64,000 nucleotides of DNA, from assembly GCA_030142905.1 (NCBI GenBank), contig JASJOG010000024.1, positions 2,372,001 through 2,436,000 of the forward strand, given 5' to 3'. This document shows, in pieces, positions 27,901 through 34,159 of this stretch (its first letter is position 1; the number at the start of each line of letters is the position of its first letter). The stretch comes from Heliopora coerulea. Taxonomy: Eukaryota; Cnidaria; Anthozoa; Scleralcyonacea; Helioporidae. A model generated the notes under the pieces. It worked only from the letters and a program-made list of their open reading frames with translations. It did not search any database and was not told where the DNA came from. A program made the position numbers and the translations under genes.

Positions 27901-30900
27901 ATCTCGTGCACTTAAATTGGATAAAATTCGCCTCTAATCCCTGTAGAGTCAATAGCTCAACAGGTAGAGTGGCGGACCGGTATCCCGAAGGTGCGAGTTC
28001 AAATCCTGCTCGAGTTAACATTTTTTAGTTGACTTCGGCAGTGTCAGATTATCATAAAAAGTATCTGTTCAAGAAGACTCCTAAATTCCCGAATTTTTTC
28101 CTGCCAGGCTGACGATACTCTTCTTATGGAACACATTCGACAACGTAGTACATCGTGCTACCCTCTTCCTTCTATTCAGAATTGATGTACCATATCCTGA
28201 CAGACCGTTCCGTGAAGCTCTTGCCTTTAACATACTGGTAAGAGGTCTTCGACATTCCTTTTCGGTGTAAACTTTTATTTAAGTCGACCGATAATACTTG
28301 CTTCTCCATCAAATTCATCACTGAGAAACGTACTAGAACCAACAAATGGACTATTTTTGACATCCCAACTACCAGGAGGCAATACCATCCTATTTCAAAC
28401 CACCTACAGACAGATATTATTTACCGTAGAGTGGTCAAGGGATGGAATACAGGCCTCTCAATGGGACGCGCGCGATCGCGCAGGCACGCGCCCCAGTGAT
28501 GTTACGCGCGTGAATGATCACGCGCGCAAATGTTAAGTTCCGCTCGCCTGTCAAACTGTTTTATTTTCAAAACGTTCCCGTGCTTGTCGTTGCATGGTAC
28601 TCCATGGCGACTGGCGGCGAAGGCAACAAAGTCGACTTTAATACGTTTAAAAAGTGGGGGAAAGATAATATAATTGGTTACAAGACGATCGAAGAAGGAG
28701 GTCGAAAGTTTGTAAATTTTGTGTGGTGTAAGGTTTGTACCCGTAACAAAGATTCTATTTTCGCGCATCCGAATTGTAAACGGTCAATAAAAACAGCAAT
28801 CAAAGCCTACACTGACGGAACGAACTATGTCACTAAGCATAATGTTACACGACATGTCGAAGGAGAGGGACATCGTATTGCCTTAAGTTTCGAGAAGTCA
28901 AAACCGGAGAATGAAAGAGTTGTCGTTGGGCCACAACACGCAAGTGGATCTGGGGTAAGTTGATGATTGATTTTCTATCAATCTCTTCCAAAATTGTTTC
29001 AGCGTATGTAAAGTTTTTAATTGTATGTTTTTTATCTGTTGCCAGCTCCAAACCAATATTCAAACATCGTTTCAAAAATTGACAAGAGATGCATACCGAA
29101 GTTTAGTTAAATGTGCGTACGAAATGGCAATGACACCTACAATGACTCAAAGCCATTTTAGTGTCCTTGTAAAATGCCTAAAAGAGAACAATGTTCGCCT
29201 TATCGAAAGAACAGAAGACGGTTGAACTGGACGAAAATTCGTTCATTGCATTGCAGAGGCAGTTAAAGAGAAATGCGCTGTGAGAAATGCAACACTTGAC
29301 GAAGACGAAAGAAGTAGTGAAGACAGTGAATTTGAAGTTTTCCAGGAGGAATTCGAAAGCGACTAGAACTGAAAATAATATCTTAACGTTTCTGTTCCTT
29401 CTTTTTTATAAAAAACATTGATATGACATTGTATTTATATCTGAAATAAATTAATCTAGTTCCAAGATAATTGAAATTTTTTTTATTTTTTTGACAATCC
29501 CCCAATTTGTTGTTAATTAATCGCGCACGCAACGTAATCTGCCGGCGCGATAGACCGCTCGCGCCAAATTTCGAACGTGAGAGGCCTGGGAATAATCTGC
29601 TATTTAAAATAGGAGATACGACCGGGACGTTAGGAGCGTTTAAAAAAGAACTCTGTGATTACCTACAATCTTACTCTACGATCCAGATGATTCAAGAACT
29701 TTCAAGTCTCTTTAATTAAAATATCATTTTCAGTCTATTGAAGAGGGCTTGTTATGAAGTTTTTGTAATTCGTGTTTTATCTTTTCTTATCTATCAATAT
29801 CTATATTAATTCTCTTCCAATTCAAATTCCTCATTCTTTTTGCTCTTTATTTTTTCCATTTTCTCTTCTATGTATCTCTTCACTCTTCTTAAAATTAAAA
29901 ACGTGTTTGGAAAAAGGTAAGTGGAGTTTCTCTGTCACTAATCTCTATCAAGTTATTCATGATAAATCTCGTAAATAAATATAATAAATGAATGAATGTA
30001 AGCAAGGGATTGATAGCCAAAAAGCAATCGCCCATTTCATGTTTCAATGGGTTTGGTGCTCTCAGTAAACAAAGTGATCACGTTTGGGAGAAGGCATGCC
30101 TGAAAGACTCTACGCGTGCGACGACGTAAGATCGTGATTCCGATTAAGAAGTGAGGTTAGGAGCCTAGTTTTCCAATAATCAGGTGACCAAAAAACAAAT
30201 CTCATTAGTCTGAAGGAGATACTATGCAAATATTACTAGATTTCAGGTTACTGATGTGGCAGGGGCGCAACAAGGAATTTCGAAGGGCAGGGGTCGAATG
30301 GTAGTTTCAGTGCACTGTCGAGGCGATTTTGATCTGTATGGTTTTGGGAAATGAGGGTAAAAATGTGTAGCTGAAAGGATACATATAAGATTTCTCACAA
30401 AAAGTGCAGGGTTTGCGACCCCCTCATCCTAGTTGCACCCCTGTGTAGCAAATGTTGAAATTGTTTATGACGTGCGGAGTTACACTTAAATTTATCAGTC
30501 AGGTTATTTTTCGCAGACGTCTGGCGACAAGCTGGTTTGTGCTTGAAAAACATATTAATTGAACATACATGAGTGGCGACATTAATTAGGAGTTTTTCGT
30601 TCAGGTCGATATGCAGCTGGTGTCCATAATACCGGTAATTGGCAACGTACGGGATTGGATTTGTTAGTCGTCCTAGATATTTTTTTCTATGATCACTGGC
30701 TGACGCAACGTGCATGAGTCTTTAAGAGATCCATTTTTCAAATACGACCCCTTGTTCTCCTCTTGCATCAACGGGAGTCTCAGCTTCATCATCTTCCGGC
30801 TAACCATAGGACCAACCTACCAAACTTAGTATTTACCTGTCAAGTACGACTCAACACGTTCAATGTGCTGATGTTACGAAGTTCATTTTTCTCAATATAG

Positions 30901-33840
30901 AAAAATGAAAAGTAATCCATCTTTTAAATACTTTAATTTTTCAGATTTCAGAAATTTTAAAAAGAAGACAATCATTTTCAACTTTGAAATGTATGAAAAA
31001 TGGTATGCCTAATTTGTCATTCTTCATTTTTGAAAATTCAAAAATATTCAAAAATGAAGTTAACTAGCATAATCTTGTAAGTAGCAAAGCTGTTGAGGAG
31101 CTCAGGCACAATCACACTTGTGATTATCATGAAATTATTAACCTATTAAAGAGCAAGGGTGCACTTTAGCAATCTACTTTGGTCAATGCCAGACAATTTA
31201 CTCATCACAGGGATTACCCTTGGTGTTAAAGGGCTGATAATACAGCAACAAAAATAGAGCAACAAACTAGCAAGTACATGTACTTAGAAAACCCATCAAT
31301 TGCATGTACATGACAGAGGCATATTTTGGTCAGAAATTGGGTGGCTGATTCTTTTCTTGGAAGTCACTGGTTGTATTGCTATTGTATCAGTGTGACCCTT
31401 CATCATCTAGTGACTAAATAAAGAAACAACTGACCACATAGAAATAATTGGAAACAACAAAAAAGTTAAGACTGAGGAGTACACTATAAAATATTTAATC
31501 ATCCAACACAAGACTCAACATGCACTTCCCTTATTTTAGTTTGTTATTATACTTGTATCTATATCAGTGGAATGAACACAAGCTAACAATACCTTAGATA
31601 CCTTGACATTTACAGAATCACATCATAAAGGGCTAATTGCAATTCTGTTCACAAGAAATAGTCAACTTGGAATGCCATCCACACAGTAACTAACTACCTG
31701 ATAAGAACCTCAGACAAACTGACAAACATACAAATTGAAAAACTGAAAAATGAAACCATACAGTAACTTTATATTTCAATGTTTTGAAAAATTGGAGATT
31801 GAATCCTCCTTAAAAATTAACTGTTCTCATTATTTAAAATTGTAAGAAAACAACCAACCTGGTTAAAAGCCAATAAACTGTTTAGTTTGCAATCTGATAT
31901 TGTATATTTGCTCTTCAAAATATTGTGAGTTTGGCAAAATTGCTTTATACTTCTAAGTCTCAGTCCTACACTGTATATGGTTTTAAACATCCAGGTGTAA
32001 TTATATAAAGTCTGAAATCTTCTCTAGACTGTGATTGCACACAACTTCATGAACAGTTTTAACGCTTAGTGTAACAACACCAATTTATACTGCAATTTAA
32101 CCATGCAGCAAGCTACTGTACTAGTAACATTAATTTTGTATCTTCTACTGTTAATTTGAATTTTAAAAATGCTAATTAATGCACACAATATTATTACAAA
32201 GAAATTTCTTTCTTTGTTTATCTTGGTGTTCATATGGTTGGTTTATTTACATGTGGATAAATTGCCCTGCTATAGTTGGATCCAGTGCCACTAAAATACT
32301 GTATAAAGTAAATGACCAGTTTAAAAGCAGTATTGAAGGATACTTGTTGATATGTCAATAAAATTACTTCTCCAGCTTGAGTTGTTTTGATAGTTATTTA
32401 GTCTTTTCTACAGTATCCATGCGTAAAAACTGAGTTTGTTTGTCAAATTTAAATCAAGTTTTCTTACCTTATCCAAGTTCACAATAAAGTAATTTGGGTA
32501 TCTTTCTACCAATGTTATGACAACATGTGAAGCTCTACAAAAATCAGCAACATAAAACATTGCCAAAAATGGTTAAAACACTGAAAAAATTTCATTTTCA
32601 TTGCATAATGTTTGTATTTCCTCAACCATGTTAATAGTATTATTAACTTAAATTATAATAAAATATGTTGAACATTACCAAAGTGACTCAAGAATGGAAT
32701 TCTTGTATGAATATAATTCTATGGCTCAAAAAAACATTTTAGGTTTTTATTAGAATGTTTACATTAGATACATTTCCTATTATTTAGTTCCACAAATTTT
32801 TTAAACTTTTATTACATGTACTGTACAGCTGACTAAAAACAGTAACATAGGTCTTAAGTGACCCGCATTTGGACATCAAAACCCGCCGACTCGCCAGGCT
32901 AGCATAAAAGCCCGCATTGGCATTGATTTTCTGTATTTCTGCCTTCCGTGTTATGAAATTATTTTTAAATGTGTTCTGGAACACAAATATAAGCTACGAT
33001 TTGACAGTGGAACTTGAAACACCATTAAACGCATTCTGTGACATCCCAGGCATGTTTACAACTCATTTCTTTGTAAATATAATCATATTGATATCGCGCA
33101 CACAGATTGCTCGGGATCATATTGCTGACTCGTCCCCAGTCGCTTGCAAGAAACTCATGCGCATGCGACCGCGGAGATTCATGGGGACTTTGAACAGTGC
33201 GAGTTTCGCAATTTGCAAAAGAATACTTCTGTAAGTCTGGCAATGATAATAATACGTCAAAGCCAGAGAATAAAATCAGTTGAATCTGTTGCAACTGAGA
33301 TGTGTGGTGTGGCATATCAGTGTAGATGTACAGATTAAGCTTAAATTTCCAAAAAGTACAAATTGAAGTGCAGAGGAGTGCATTTTTGAGTCTAAGTGAG
33401 GGGGTAACAGGGTCAAAGAAAATCATTCAATTTTGCTCCAAAATGGTCTCAAAATGCAGGAAATGGCTTTTCAGAGAGCCTAATTTTGAAAATTTTCCGG
33501 GGAAGCATGCCCCCGGACCCCCTAGAGCATCGCGCCCAAGGCGCGAGTTGTCTTTCTGGTGACCAGCATCAAGCCCATCCAAACTTGAGACCTATGCAGT
33601 AAAAATGATTAAATTATCCTGTATGTTAGAAGCCATTTAACAGTTGATTCAACGATAATTATTTTTTTATCCAAATAAAATTTATCAAGTTTATCAACAA
33701 TTGTTTCGTGACTGCCGATCCCATGTTCTATGTCATATGTCATTTATCTAAAATGCTTACATAAAACCGGCGCCTCCTGTCACAAGAATTCTTTTGGTAA
33801 ACGTTCTCTCAGACAAACAGCTACAAGCGTCCGTATCCAT
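2433..33840 (-). CDS. TGDS: dTDP-D-glucose 4,6-dehydratase (TGDS), 13 exons seen, C-terminus missing
   Basis: Extended short-chain dehydrogenase of the RmlB/TGDS type: NAD-dependent, expected to convert a nucleotide-sugar (dTDP-glucose in RmlB) to its 4-keto-6-deoxy form in the cytosol. Thirteen minus-strand exons join in phase with GT-AG introns: 33761-33840, 32468-32534, 24085-24153, 18008-18098, 15678-15820, 14799-14897, 11364-11423, 11219-11262, 9520-9549, 7358-7422, 6081-6151, 3787-3845, 2433-2530. Together they make about 325 residues; the human protein is about 350. Visible in order: the Rossmann motif VTGGAGF at residues ~20-26, HFAAQTHVD, the catalytic STDEVYGG block, the catalytic YSASK (YxxxK), [15 protein letters not shown] and NDHHYPM. 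The start is the ATG just upstream of the Rossmann strand. The final ~25 residues (an IEWY-type end) were not found and probably lie beyond base 1. The gene spans over 31 kb because its introns hold many transposons. No frame break was seen, so it looks functional. Confidence 0.93.
3787..3845 (-). CDS. TGDS: TGDS exon 12
   Basis: 59 nt encoding [19 protein letters not shown] plus part of an Arg codon. It aligns with the variable segment before the NDxRYPM motif. Acceptor ttctag, donor gtacag. Confidence 0.85.
4830..5290. repeat. Inverted pair of related repeats
   Basis: The left segment (tcagaatcttagattttaac, then accagctgcgaaaaatgc) matches the complement of the right segment (tcagaatcttacattttaag, then accagttgcgaaaaaatgc). 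The outer ~70 bp of each arm match imperfectly. Confidence 0.55.
4891..4966 (-). repeat. tRNA-derived repeat (degenerate)
   Basis: Read on the minus strand: a box A-like tagctcaactggcaaagc and a box B-like ttcgattccc. The acceptor stem does not pair and the anticodon loop is irregular, so it is a tRNA-derived repeat and not a tRNA gene. It belongs to a larger unit: about 4830-4970 resembles the inverted 5150-5290 segment. Confidence 0.6.
6081..6151 (-). CDS. TGDS: TGDS exon 11
   Basis: 71 nt encoding [20 protein letters not shown] then IKR, the conserved YNIG loop and following helix. Acceptor ttctag, donor gtgagt. Confidence 0.93.
6902..7145. mobile_element. hAT-like MITE
   Basis: The termini cagtggcgtagcca and tggccacgctactg are complementary with two mismatches. 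Possible 8-bp target duplications: acgcgtct (6894-6901) and acgattct (7146-7153), six of eight identical. No coding capacity. In TGDS intron 10 (between exons 10 and 11). Confidence 0.6.
7358..7422 (-). CDS. TGDS: TGDS exon 10
   Basis: 65 nt encoding [20 protein letters not shown] then A, the conserved NFLYVTD block. Acceptor ttttag, donor gtaagt. Confidence 0.93.
7680..7765. repeat. (ATTAAACT)n simple repeat
   Basis: Irregular tandem runs of aattaaact and taaattaaac. Confidence 0.8.
8731..9209. repeat. Imperfect foldback (MITE-like)
   Basis: Arms 8731-8908 and 9031-9209 are complementary with scattered differences (aaactgtgtgaaac block, catagttaccaaagactgtt against aacagtctttggtaactgcg), around a ~120-bp spacer. 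Non-coding, in TGDS intron 9 (between exons 9 and 10). Confidence 0.75.
9520..9549 (-). CDS. TGDS: TGDS exon 9 (30-nt microexon)
   Basis: A 30-nt microexon encoding CVHGKGMQQ between split codons. It corresponds to the IHGSGLQTR turn of the family. Acceptor ccttag, donor gtacgt. Its phase exactly joins exons 8 and 10. Confidence 0.88.
11219..11262 (-). CDS. TGDS: TGDS exon 8
   Basis: 44 nt encoding [14 protein letters not shown] plus two bases of a Cys codon. It matches the VIPKFISLLQ region of the family. Acceptor ttctag, donor gtaaga. Confidence 0.92.
11364..11423 (-). CDS. TGDS: TGDS exon 7
   Basis: 60 nt, 20 codons, phase 0 at both ends. It encodes [20 protein letters not shown], the substrate-binding RSxNVYGP segment. 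Acceptor ttgcag, donor gtttga. Confidence 0.92.
11900..12490. repeat. Diverged direct repeat pair
   Basis: Segments near 11928-12040 and 12348-12460 share caggaactgccgaaac / aaggaactgccgaaac and atcagattaaaaatttgat / ataagattaaaaattcaat in the same order. Origin unknown; a decayed duplicated repeat end is likely. The interior has no recognisable gene. Confidence 0.45.
12830..13430 (+). pseudogene. Decayed PLE endonuclease fragment
   Basis: Similarity to PLE C-terminal regions across two overlapping frames: [20 protein letters not shown], then CGSVLYFG (a GIY-YIG-like YVGK block), and farther on [20 protein letters not shown] followed by SLLP. Stops and frameshifts break the frame. It lies in TGDS intron 6, against the gene. 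Confidence 0.6.
14215..14360. repeat. Foldback MITE
   Basis: Terminal arms caattattggattaggct and agcctcatccaataattg are complementary apart from small changes, and tatcaagaattatccaga matches tctggataattcttgata. Total 146 bp, in TGDS intron 6. Confidence 0.8.
14560..14715. repeat. Polypurine (GAAAGA)n microsatellite
   Basis: Repeats of gaaagagaaagag and ggaagaggaagag with interruptions. It lies about 85 bp from TGDS exon 6. Confidence 0.9.
14799..14897 (-). CDS. TGDS: TGDS exon 6 (YxxxK)
   Basis: 99 nt, phase 0 at both ends. It encodes [20 protein letters not shown] then [13 protein letters not shown]. The YSASK sequence is the SDR catalytic Tyr-x3-Lys. Donor gtacgt. Confidence 0.94.
15678..15820 (-). 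CDS. TGDS: TGDS exon 5 (catalytic TDE)
   Basis: 143 nt. It encodes [20 protein letters not shown] and then [13 protein letters not shown], holding the Thr-Asp-Glu catalytic triplet of 4,6-dehydratases. The acceptor is gatag and the donor gtaggt; both phases fit the neighbours. Confidence 0.95.
18008..18098 (-). CDS. TGDS: TGDS exon 4
   Basis: 91 nt, entering at phase 0 and ending on the first base of the next Asp codon. It starts [19 protein letters not shown] and ends [11 protein letters not shown], the conserved HFAAQTHVD block near the cofactor. Donor gtatgg. Confidence 0.93.
18867..18968. repeat. Foldback MITE
   Basis: The ends atttaaaaaact / ggttttttaaat and the inner gtgctttatcgggt / cccgataaagcac are complementary. 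About 100 bp, next to a (TA)n array. Confidence 0.75.
18971..19023. repeat. (CATA)n then (TA)n microsatellite
   Basis: Starts with catacatacata, then uninterrupted ta repeats, directly left of the 19031 inverted repeat. Confidence 0.95.
19031..19251. repeat. 221-bp inverted repeat left of the giant palindrome
   Basis: The arms share taaaccatcagtataag / cttatactgatggttta and the central aacgtttcggggcctgcccc / ggggcaggccccgaaacgtt, with about five differences. The GGGGC..GCCCCGAAAC part recalls a hammerhead stem II plus GAAAC, but no CTGATGA core is present. Confidence 0.8.
19298..19357. repeat. (TA)n microsatellite at the left end of the palindrome
   Basis: Interrupted tatatatg units lead into ta repeats that touch the palindrome boundary. 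Confidence 0.95.
19387..19428 (-). ncRNA. Hammerhead ribozyme, PLE 3' end (left arm)
   Basis: Exact mirror of the 21149-21190 hammerhead, on the minus strand downstream of the left-arm PLE frame. Same core, stem II, GUA cleavage triplet and five-base-pair stem I. Confidence 0.82.
19541..20287 (-). pseudogene. PLE reverse transcriptase tail + GIY-YIG, left arm
   Basis: Mirror copy of the right-arm frame with the same encoded tail (RT thumb, Cys knuckle, GIY-YIG). It is read leftward from the palindrome centre and followed by the minus-strand hammerhead at 19387-19428. With no RT core it cannot be autonomous. Confidence 0.85.
20290..21036 (+). pseudogene. PLE reverse transcriptase tail + GIY-YIG, right arm
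   Basis: Open frame of 248 codons from the palindrome centre to a TAA. It opens with the RT thumb region ([33 protein letters not shown]), then [10 protein letters not shown], a Cys-rich knuckle ([15 protein letters not shown]), and a GIY-YIG-like nuclease (VNYIGLTE, with Arg in FKDRLYKH). The fingers and palm of the RT are absent: the frame begins abruptly at the palindrome centre, so this is a 5'-truncated copy. Closest to Penelope-like elements of the zinc-finger-bearing type (Neptune/Nematis/Naiad group); the subgroup is a guess. The frame is intact, so the insertion is young or is being homogenised. Confidence 0.85.
21149..21190 (+). ncRNA. Hammerhead ribozyme, PLE 3' end (right arm)
   Basis: Core CTGATGA at 21154-21160, stem II cgc-gtaa-gcg, then GAAAC. 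Stem III is very short (ACA/TGU around CGG), followed by the cleavage triplet GUA. Stem I is GTCGT (21149-21153) with ACGAC (21186-21190). All core residues are present. This is the type I, short-stem-III form known from Penelope-like elements and retrozymes. It lies 112 bp after the PLE stop codon. Confidence 0.82.
21306..21352. repeat. Short perfect palindrome
   Basis: The sequence tgatgaaaagtttgttctca is followed directly by its complement, centred in caagcttg. About 46 bp, beside a (TA)n array and the 21404 hammerhead. Confidence 0.85.
21404..21449 (-). ncRNA. Hammerhead ribozyme, best-formed in the window
   Basis: Read on the minus strand: stem I strand actaca, core CTGATGA, stem II GGCC with loop cagta and GGCC, GAAAC, stem III (ACG or ACGG pairing with CGT or CCGT), cleavage triplet GUC, then tgtagt closing a six-base-pair stem I. 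Every conserved nucleotide is present. No PLE coding sequence is attached; it sits between foldback repeats, so it may be a solo terminal repeat or retrozyme-like unit. Confidence 0.85.
21662..21833. repeat. 172-bp inverted repeat
   Basis: Arms of ~74 bp: aatagcaagacaaggtaaac at the left end and its complement at the right, continuing through tttactacaaatttgtttcg. The spacer contains gacgagtgtggcaagccc. A (TA)n array lies on its left, and a TATTGAGCACTCT motif follows on the right. Confidence 0.85.
21896..21940. repeat. (TATC)n/(TA)n microsatellite
   Basis: Runs of tatctatcta then (ta)n. Similar arrays lie at 21283-21306 and 21632-21662. Confidence 0.95.
22117..22159. repeat. 16-bp tandem repeat, 3 copies
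   Basis: The unit agtagaagtgccatac occurs three times just upstream of the PLE frame. Confidence 0.9.
22139..22636 (+). pseudogene. PLE GIY-YIG endonuclease fragment
   Basis: 165-codon frame: [13 protein letters not shown], a Cys cluster ([11 protein letters not shown]), then a GIY-YIG nuclease from [20 protein letters not shown] through [12 protein letters not shown] to ENFWIGTL. The usual QYVGSTV motif reads QGVGFTV, so the catalytic Tyr is altered and the copy is probably inactive. The conserved Arg and the later Glu are kept. The RT part is absent. It is a different PLE subfamily from the palindrome, and a hammerhead follows at 22866. Confidence 0.75.
22640..22715. repeat. ~21-bp tandem repeat after the PLE stop
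   Basis: Variants of tttaattacttcttgtat repeat about four times between the PLE frame and its hammerhead. Confidence 0.8.
22866..22911 (+). ncRNA. Hammerhead ribozyme downstream of a second PLE
   Basis: CTGATGA at 22871, stem II cgtc-caaaga-gacg, GAAAC, a three-base-pair stem III (ACU/AGU), and cleavage triplet GUA. Stem I is weak: TGT/ACA with an internal mismatch. It lies 230 bp after the GIY-YIG frame that ends at 22636, on the same strand. Confidence 0.72.
23240..23335. repeat. Repeated palindromic motif agcatgcac-tttatgtgcatgct
   Basis: Three overlapping inverted units of atagcatgcacataaag and its complement within 95 bp. Confidence 0.7.
23492..23536. repeat. 10-bp tandem repeat agtaacacat
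   Basis: Four consecutive copies. Confidence 0.9.
24085..24153 (-). CDS. TGDS: TGDS exon 3
   Basis: 69 nt, phase 0 at both ends. It encodes [20 protein letters not shown] then FIE, matching the LDYCASLKNLE region of the family. Donor gtaaac, acceptor atatag. Confidence 0.92.
26005..26104. repeat. 100-bp inverted repeat
   Basis: The arms ggtaaaaagttaaaaggttg and caacctttcaactttttacc are complementary except for one base. The interior also pairs (ataactgctgtaactgatct against agatcagttatcgcagttat). Confidence 0.85.
26700..27640 (+). pseudogene. Decayed LINE reverse transcriptase fragment
   Basis: RT blocks in shifting frames: [20 protein letters not shown] and [19 protein letters not shown] (26707-26937), then AFDCLPHEF, then [18 protein letters not shown] and LSTYAD near 27090-27190. 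Toward 27600 it reads [20 protein letters not shown], the usual end of these proteins. CR1/L2-like. A tRNA-foldback element is inserted nearby at 27750. Confidence 0.75.
27750..28069 (+). mobile_element. tRNA-promoter foldback element (SINE-like) with 14-bp TSD
   Basis: A 320-bp element flanked by exact 14-bp direct repeats caagaagactccta (27736-27749 and 28070-28083). The ends are inverted repeats of ~50 bp (cttttcaagataatgtgac near 27788 against gtcagattatcataaaaag near 28044). Inside is a tRNA-like unit (27945-28016) with box A-like tagctcaacagg and box B-like gagttcaaatc. Two further copies are at 47864-48312. Confidence 0.75.
28450..29588 (+). mobile_element. hAT-like deletion-derivative transposon with gene
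   Basis: The ends are perfect 11-bp inverted repeats (CAGGCCTCTCA at 28450-28460; TGAGAGGCCTG at 29578-29588) flanked by the 6-bp direct repeat ggaata (28444-28449 and 29589-29594). Just inside both ends lie CpG-rich blocks (gcgcgcgatcgcgc; cgcgcacgc). It carries a two-exon gene. It is inserted antisense in TGDS intron 2. The protein points to hAT, but a 6-bp rather than 8-bp duplication is unusual for that family. Confidence 0.7.
28604..29366 (+). pseudogene. hAT-like zinc-finger protein, internally deleted, in-frame TGA
   Basis: Two exons, 28604-28954 and 29046-29366, with a 91-bp GT-AG intron. Exon 1 encodes a zinc-binding domain like those at the start of hAT/ZNF862-type transposases: WCKVC, then [20 protein letters not shown]. 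Exon 2 gives [20 protein letters not shown] and, past a TGA at 29223-29225, [16 protein letters not shown] then an acidic tail to the TAG. The region before the TGA matches the segment preceding the hAT catalytic domain, which is missing. AATAAA follows near 29444. A second upstream ATG at 28514 is possible. If the TGA is a real stop, the protein ends at 29225. Confidence 0.6.
29600..32467. other. TGDS intron 2, mostly unique sequence
   Basis: Except for the MITE-like pair near 30259-30443, no repeat or gene is recognised. Confidence 0.5.
30259..30443. repeat. Foldback MITE candidate
   Basis: The termini caggggcgcaacaagga and atcctagttgcacccctg are complementary with a few mismatches. About 185 bp in TGDS intron 2, no coding sequence. 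Confidence 0.5.
32468..32534 (-). CDS. TGDS: TGDS exon 2
   Basis: 67 nt between a tag acceptor and a gtaaga donor. It encodes [20 protein letters not shown] then DK, the helix and second beta strand of the Rossmann fold. The phase matches exons 1 and 3. Confidence 0.93.
33395..33560 (+). repeat. Dispersed repeat, copy 1
   Basis: Contains aaaatgcaggaaatggc and ttttccggggaagcatgccc followed by ccggaccccctag. The complementary copy lies at about 50060-50180. Confidence 0.6.
33761..33840 (-). CDS. TGDS: TGDS exon 1 (start codon)
   Basis: ATG at 33838-33840. It encodes a short N-terminal tail, then [12 protein letters not shown], the first beta strand and glycine-rich NAD loop. It ends in phase 2 (AT) at a gtaagc donor, and the next exon completes the isoleucine. 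It lies 277 bp from the divergent PLEK start. Confidence 0.92.
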
Positions 33841-34117
33841 TGTCAGAGGATAAATTTGAACTTTCGTCCACACAAAGAGAGAAAAAGGTGTAAGGCCAAC
33901 CACGAGCCGGTACGAGACTCGGTTTCAGGACCACATCTAGAGTTACAGTCCGGAAACTACGTGTTAATAAAGAAATTCTATTTCAGGATAGGCTGAGGAT
34001 ATTGTATAGGATAATAGGAAATATTTCTCTTATTATTCATCATTGTTGGGCATCACTTGAACTTCTTCATTGGCTTAAATTTACCTTTCAAGTTTGGCAC
34101 TTTCTTGCCACAGTGGC
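33841..34117. promoter_or_regulatory. shared TGDS/PLEK divergent promoter region
   Basis: The start codons of TGDS (minus) and PLEK (plus) are 277 bp apart and head to head. The gap must hold both 5' leaders and core promoter sequence unless there are non-coding upstream exons. No clear TATA box was seen. The role follows from position only. Confidence 0.6.
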
Positions 34118-34159
34118 ATGAATCGAACCAAACTAAAAGAAGGGTTCTTAGTCAAAAAG
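34118..34159 (+). CDS. PLEK: PLEK exon 1
   Basis: ATG followed by NRTKLKEGFLVKK, the first beta strand of PH1, then a gtaagt donor in phase 0. Family members start the same way, with EGYLVKK near residue 8. Confidence 0.9.

Noticed and set aside
27945..28016. Functional tRNA gene
   Set aside because: Boxes A and B are visible, but the anticodon arm does not fold properly and the unit is part of a repeated foldback element. The same applies at 4891, 47901 and 48161.
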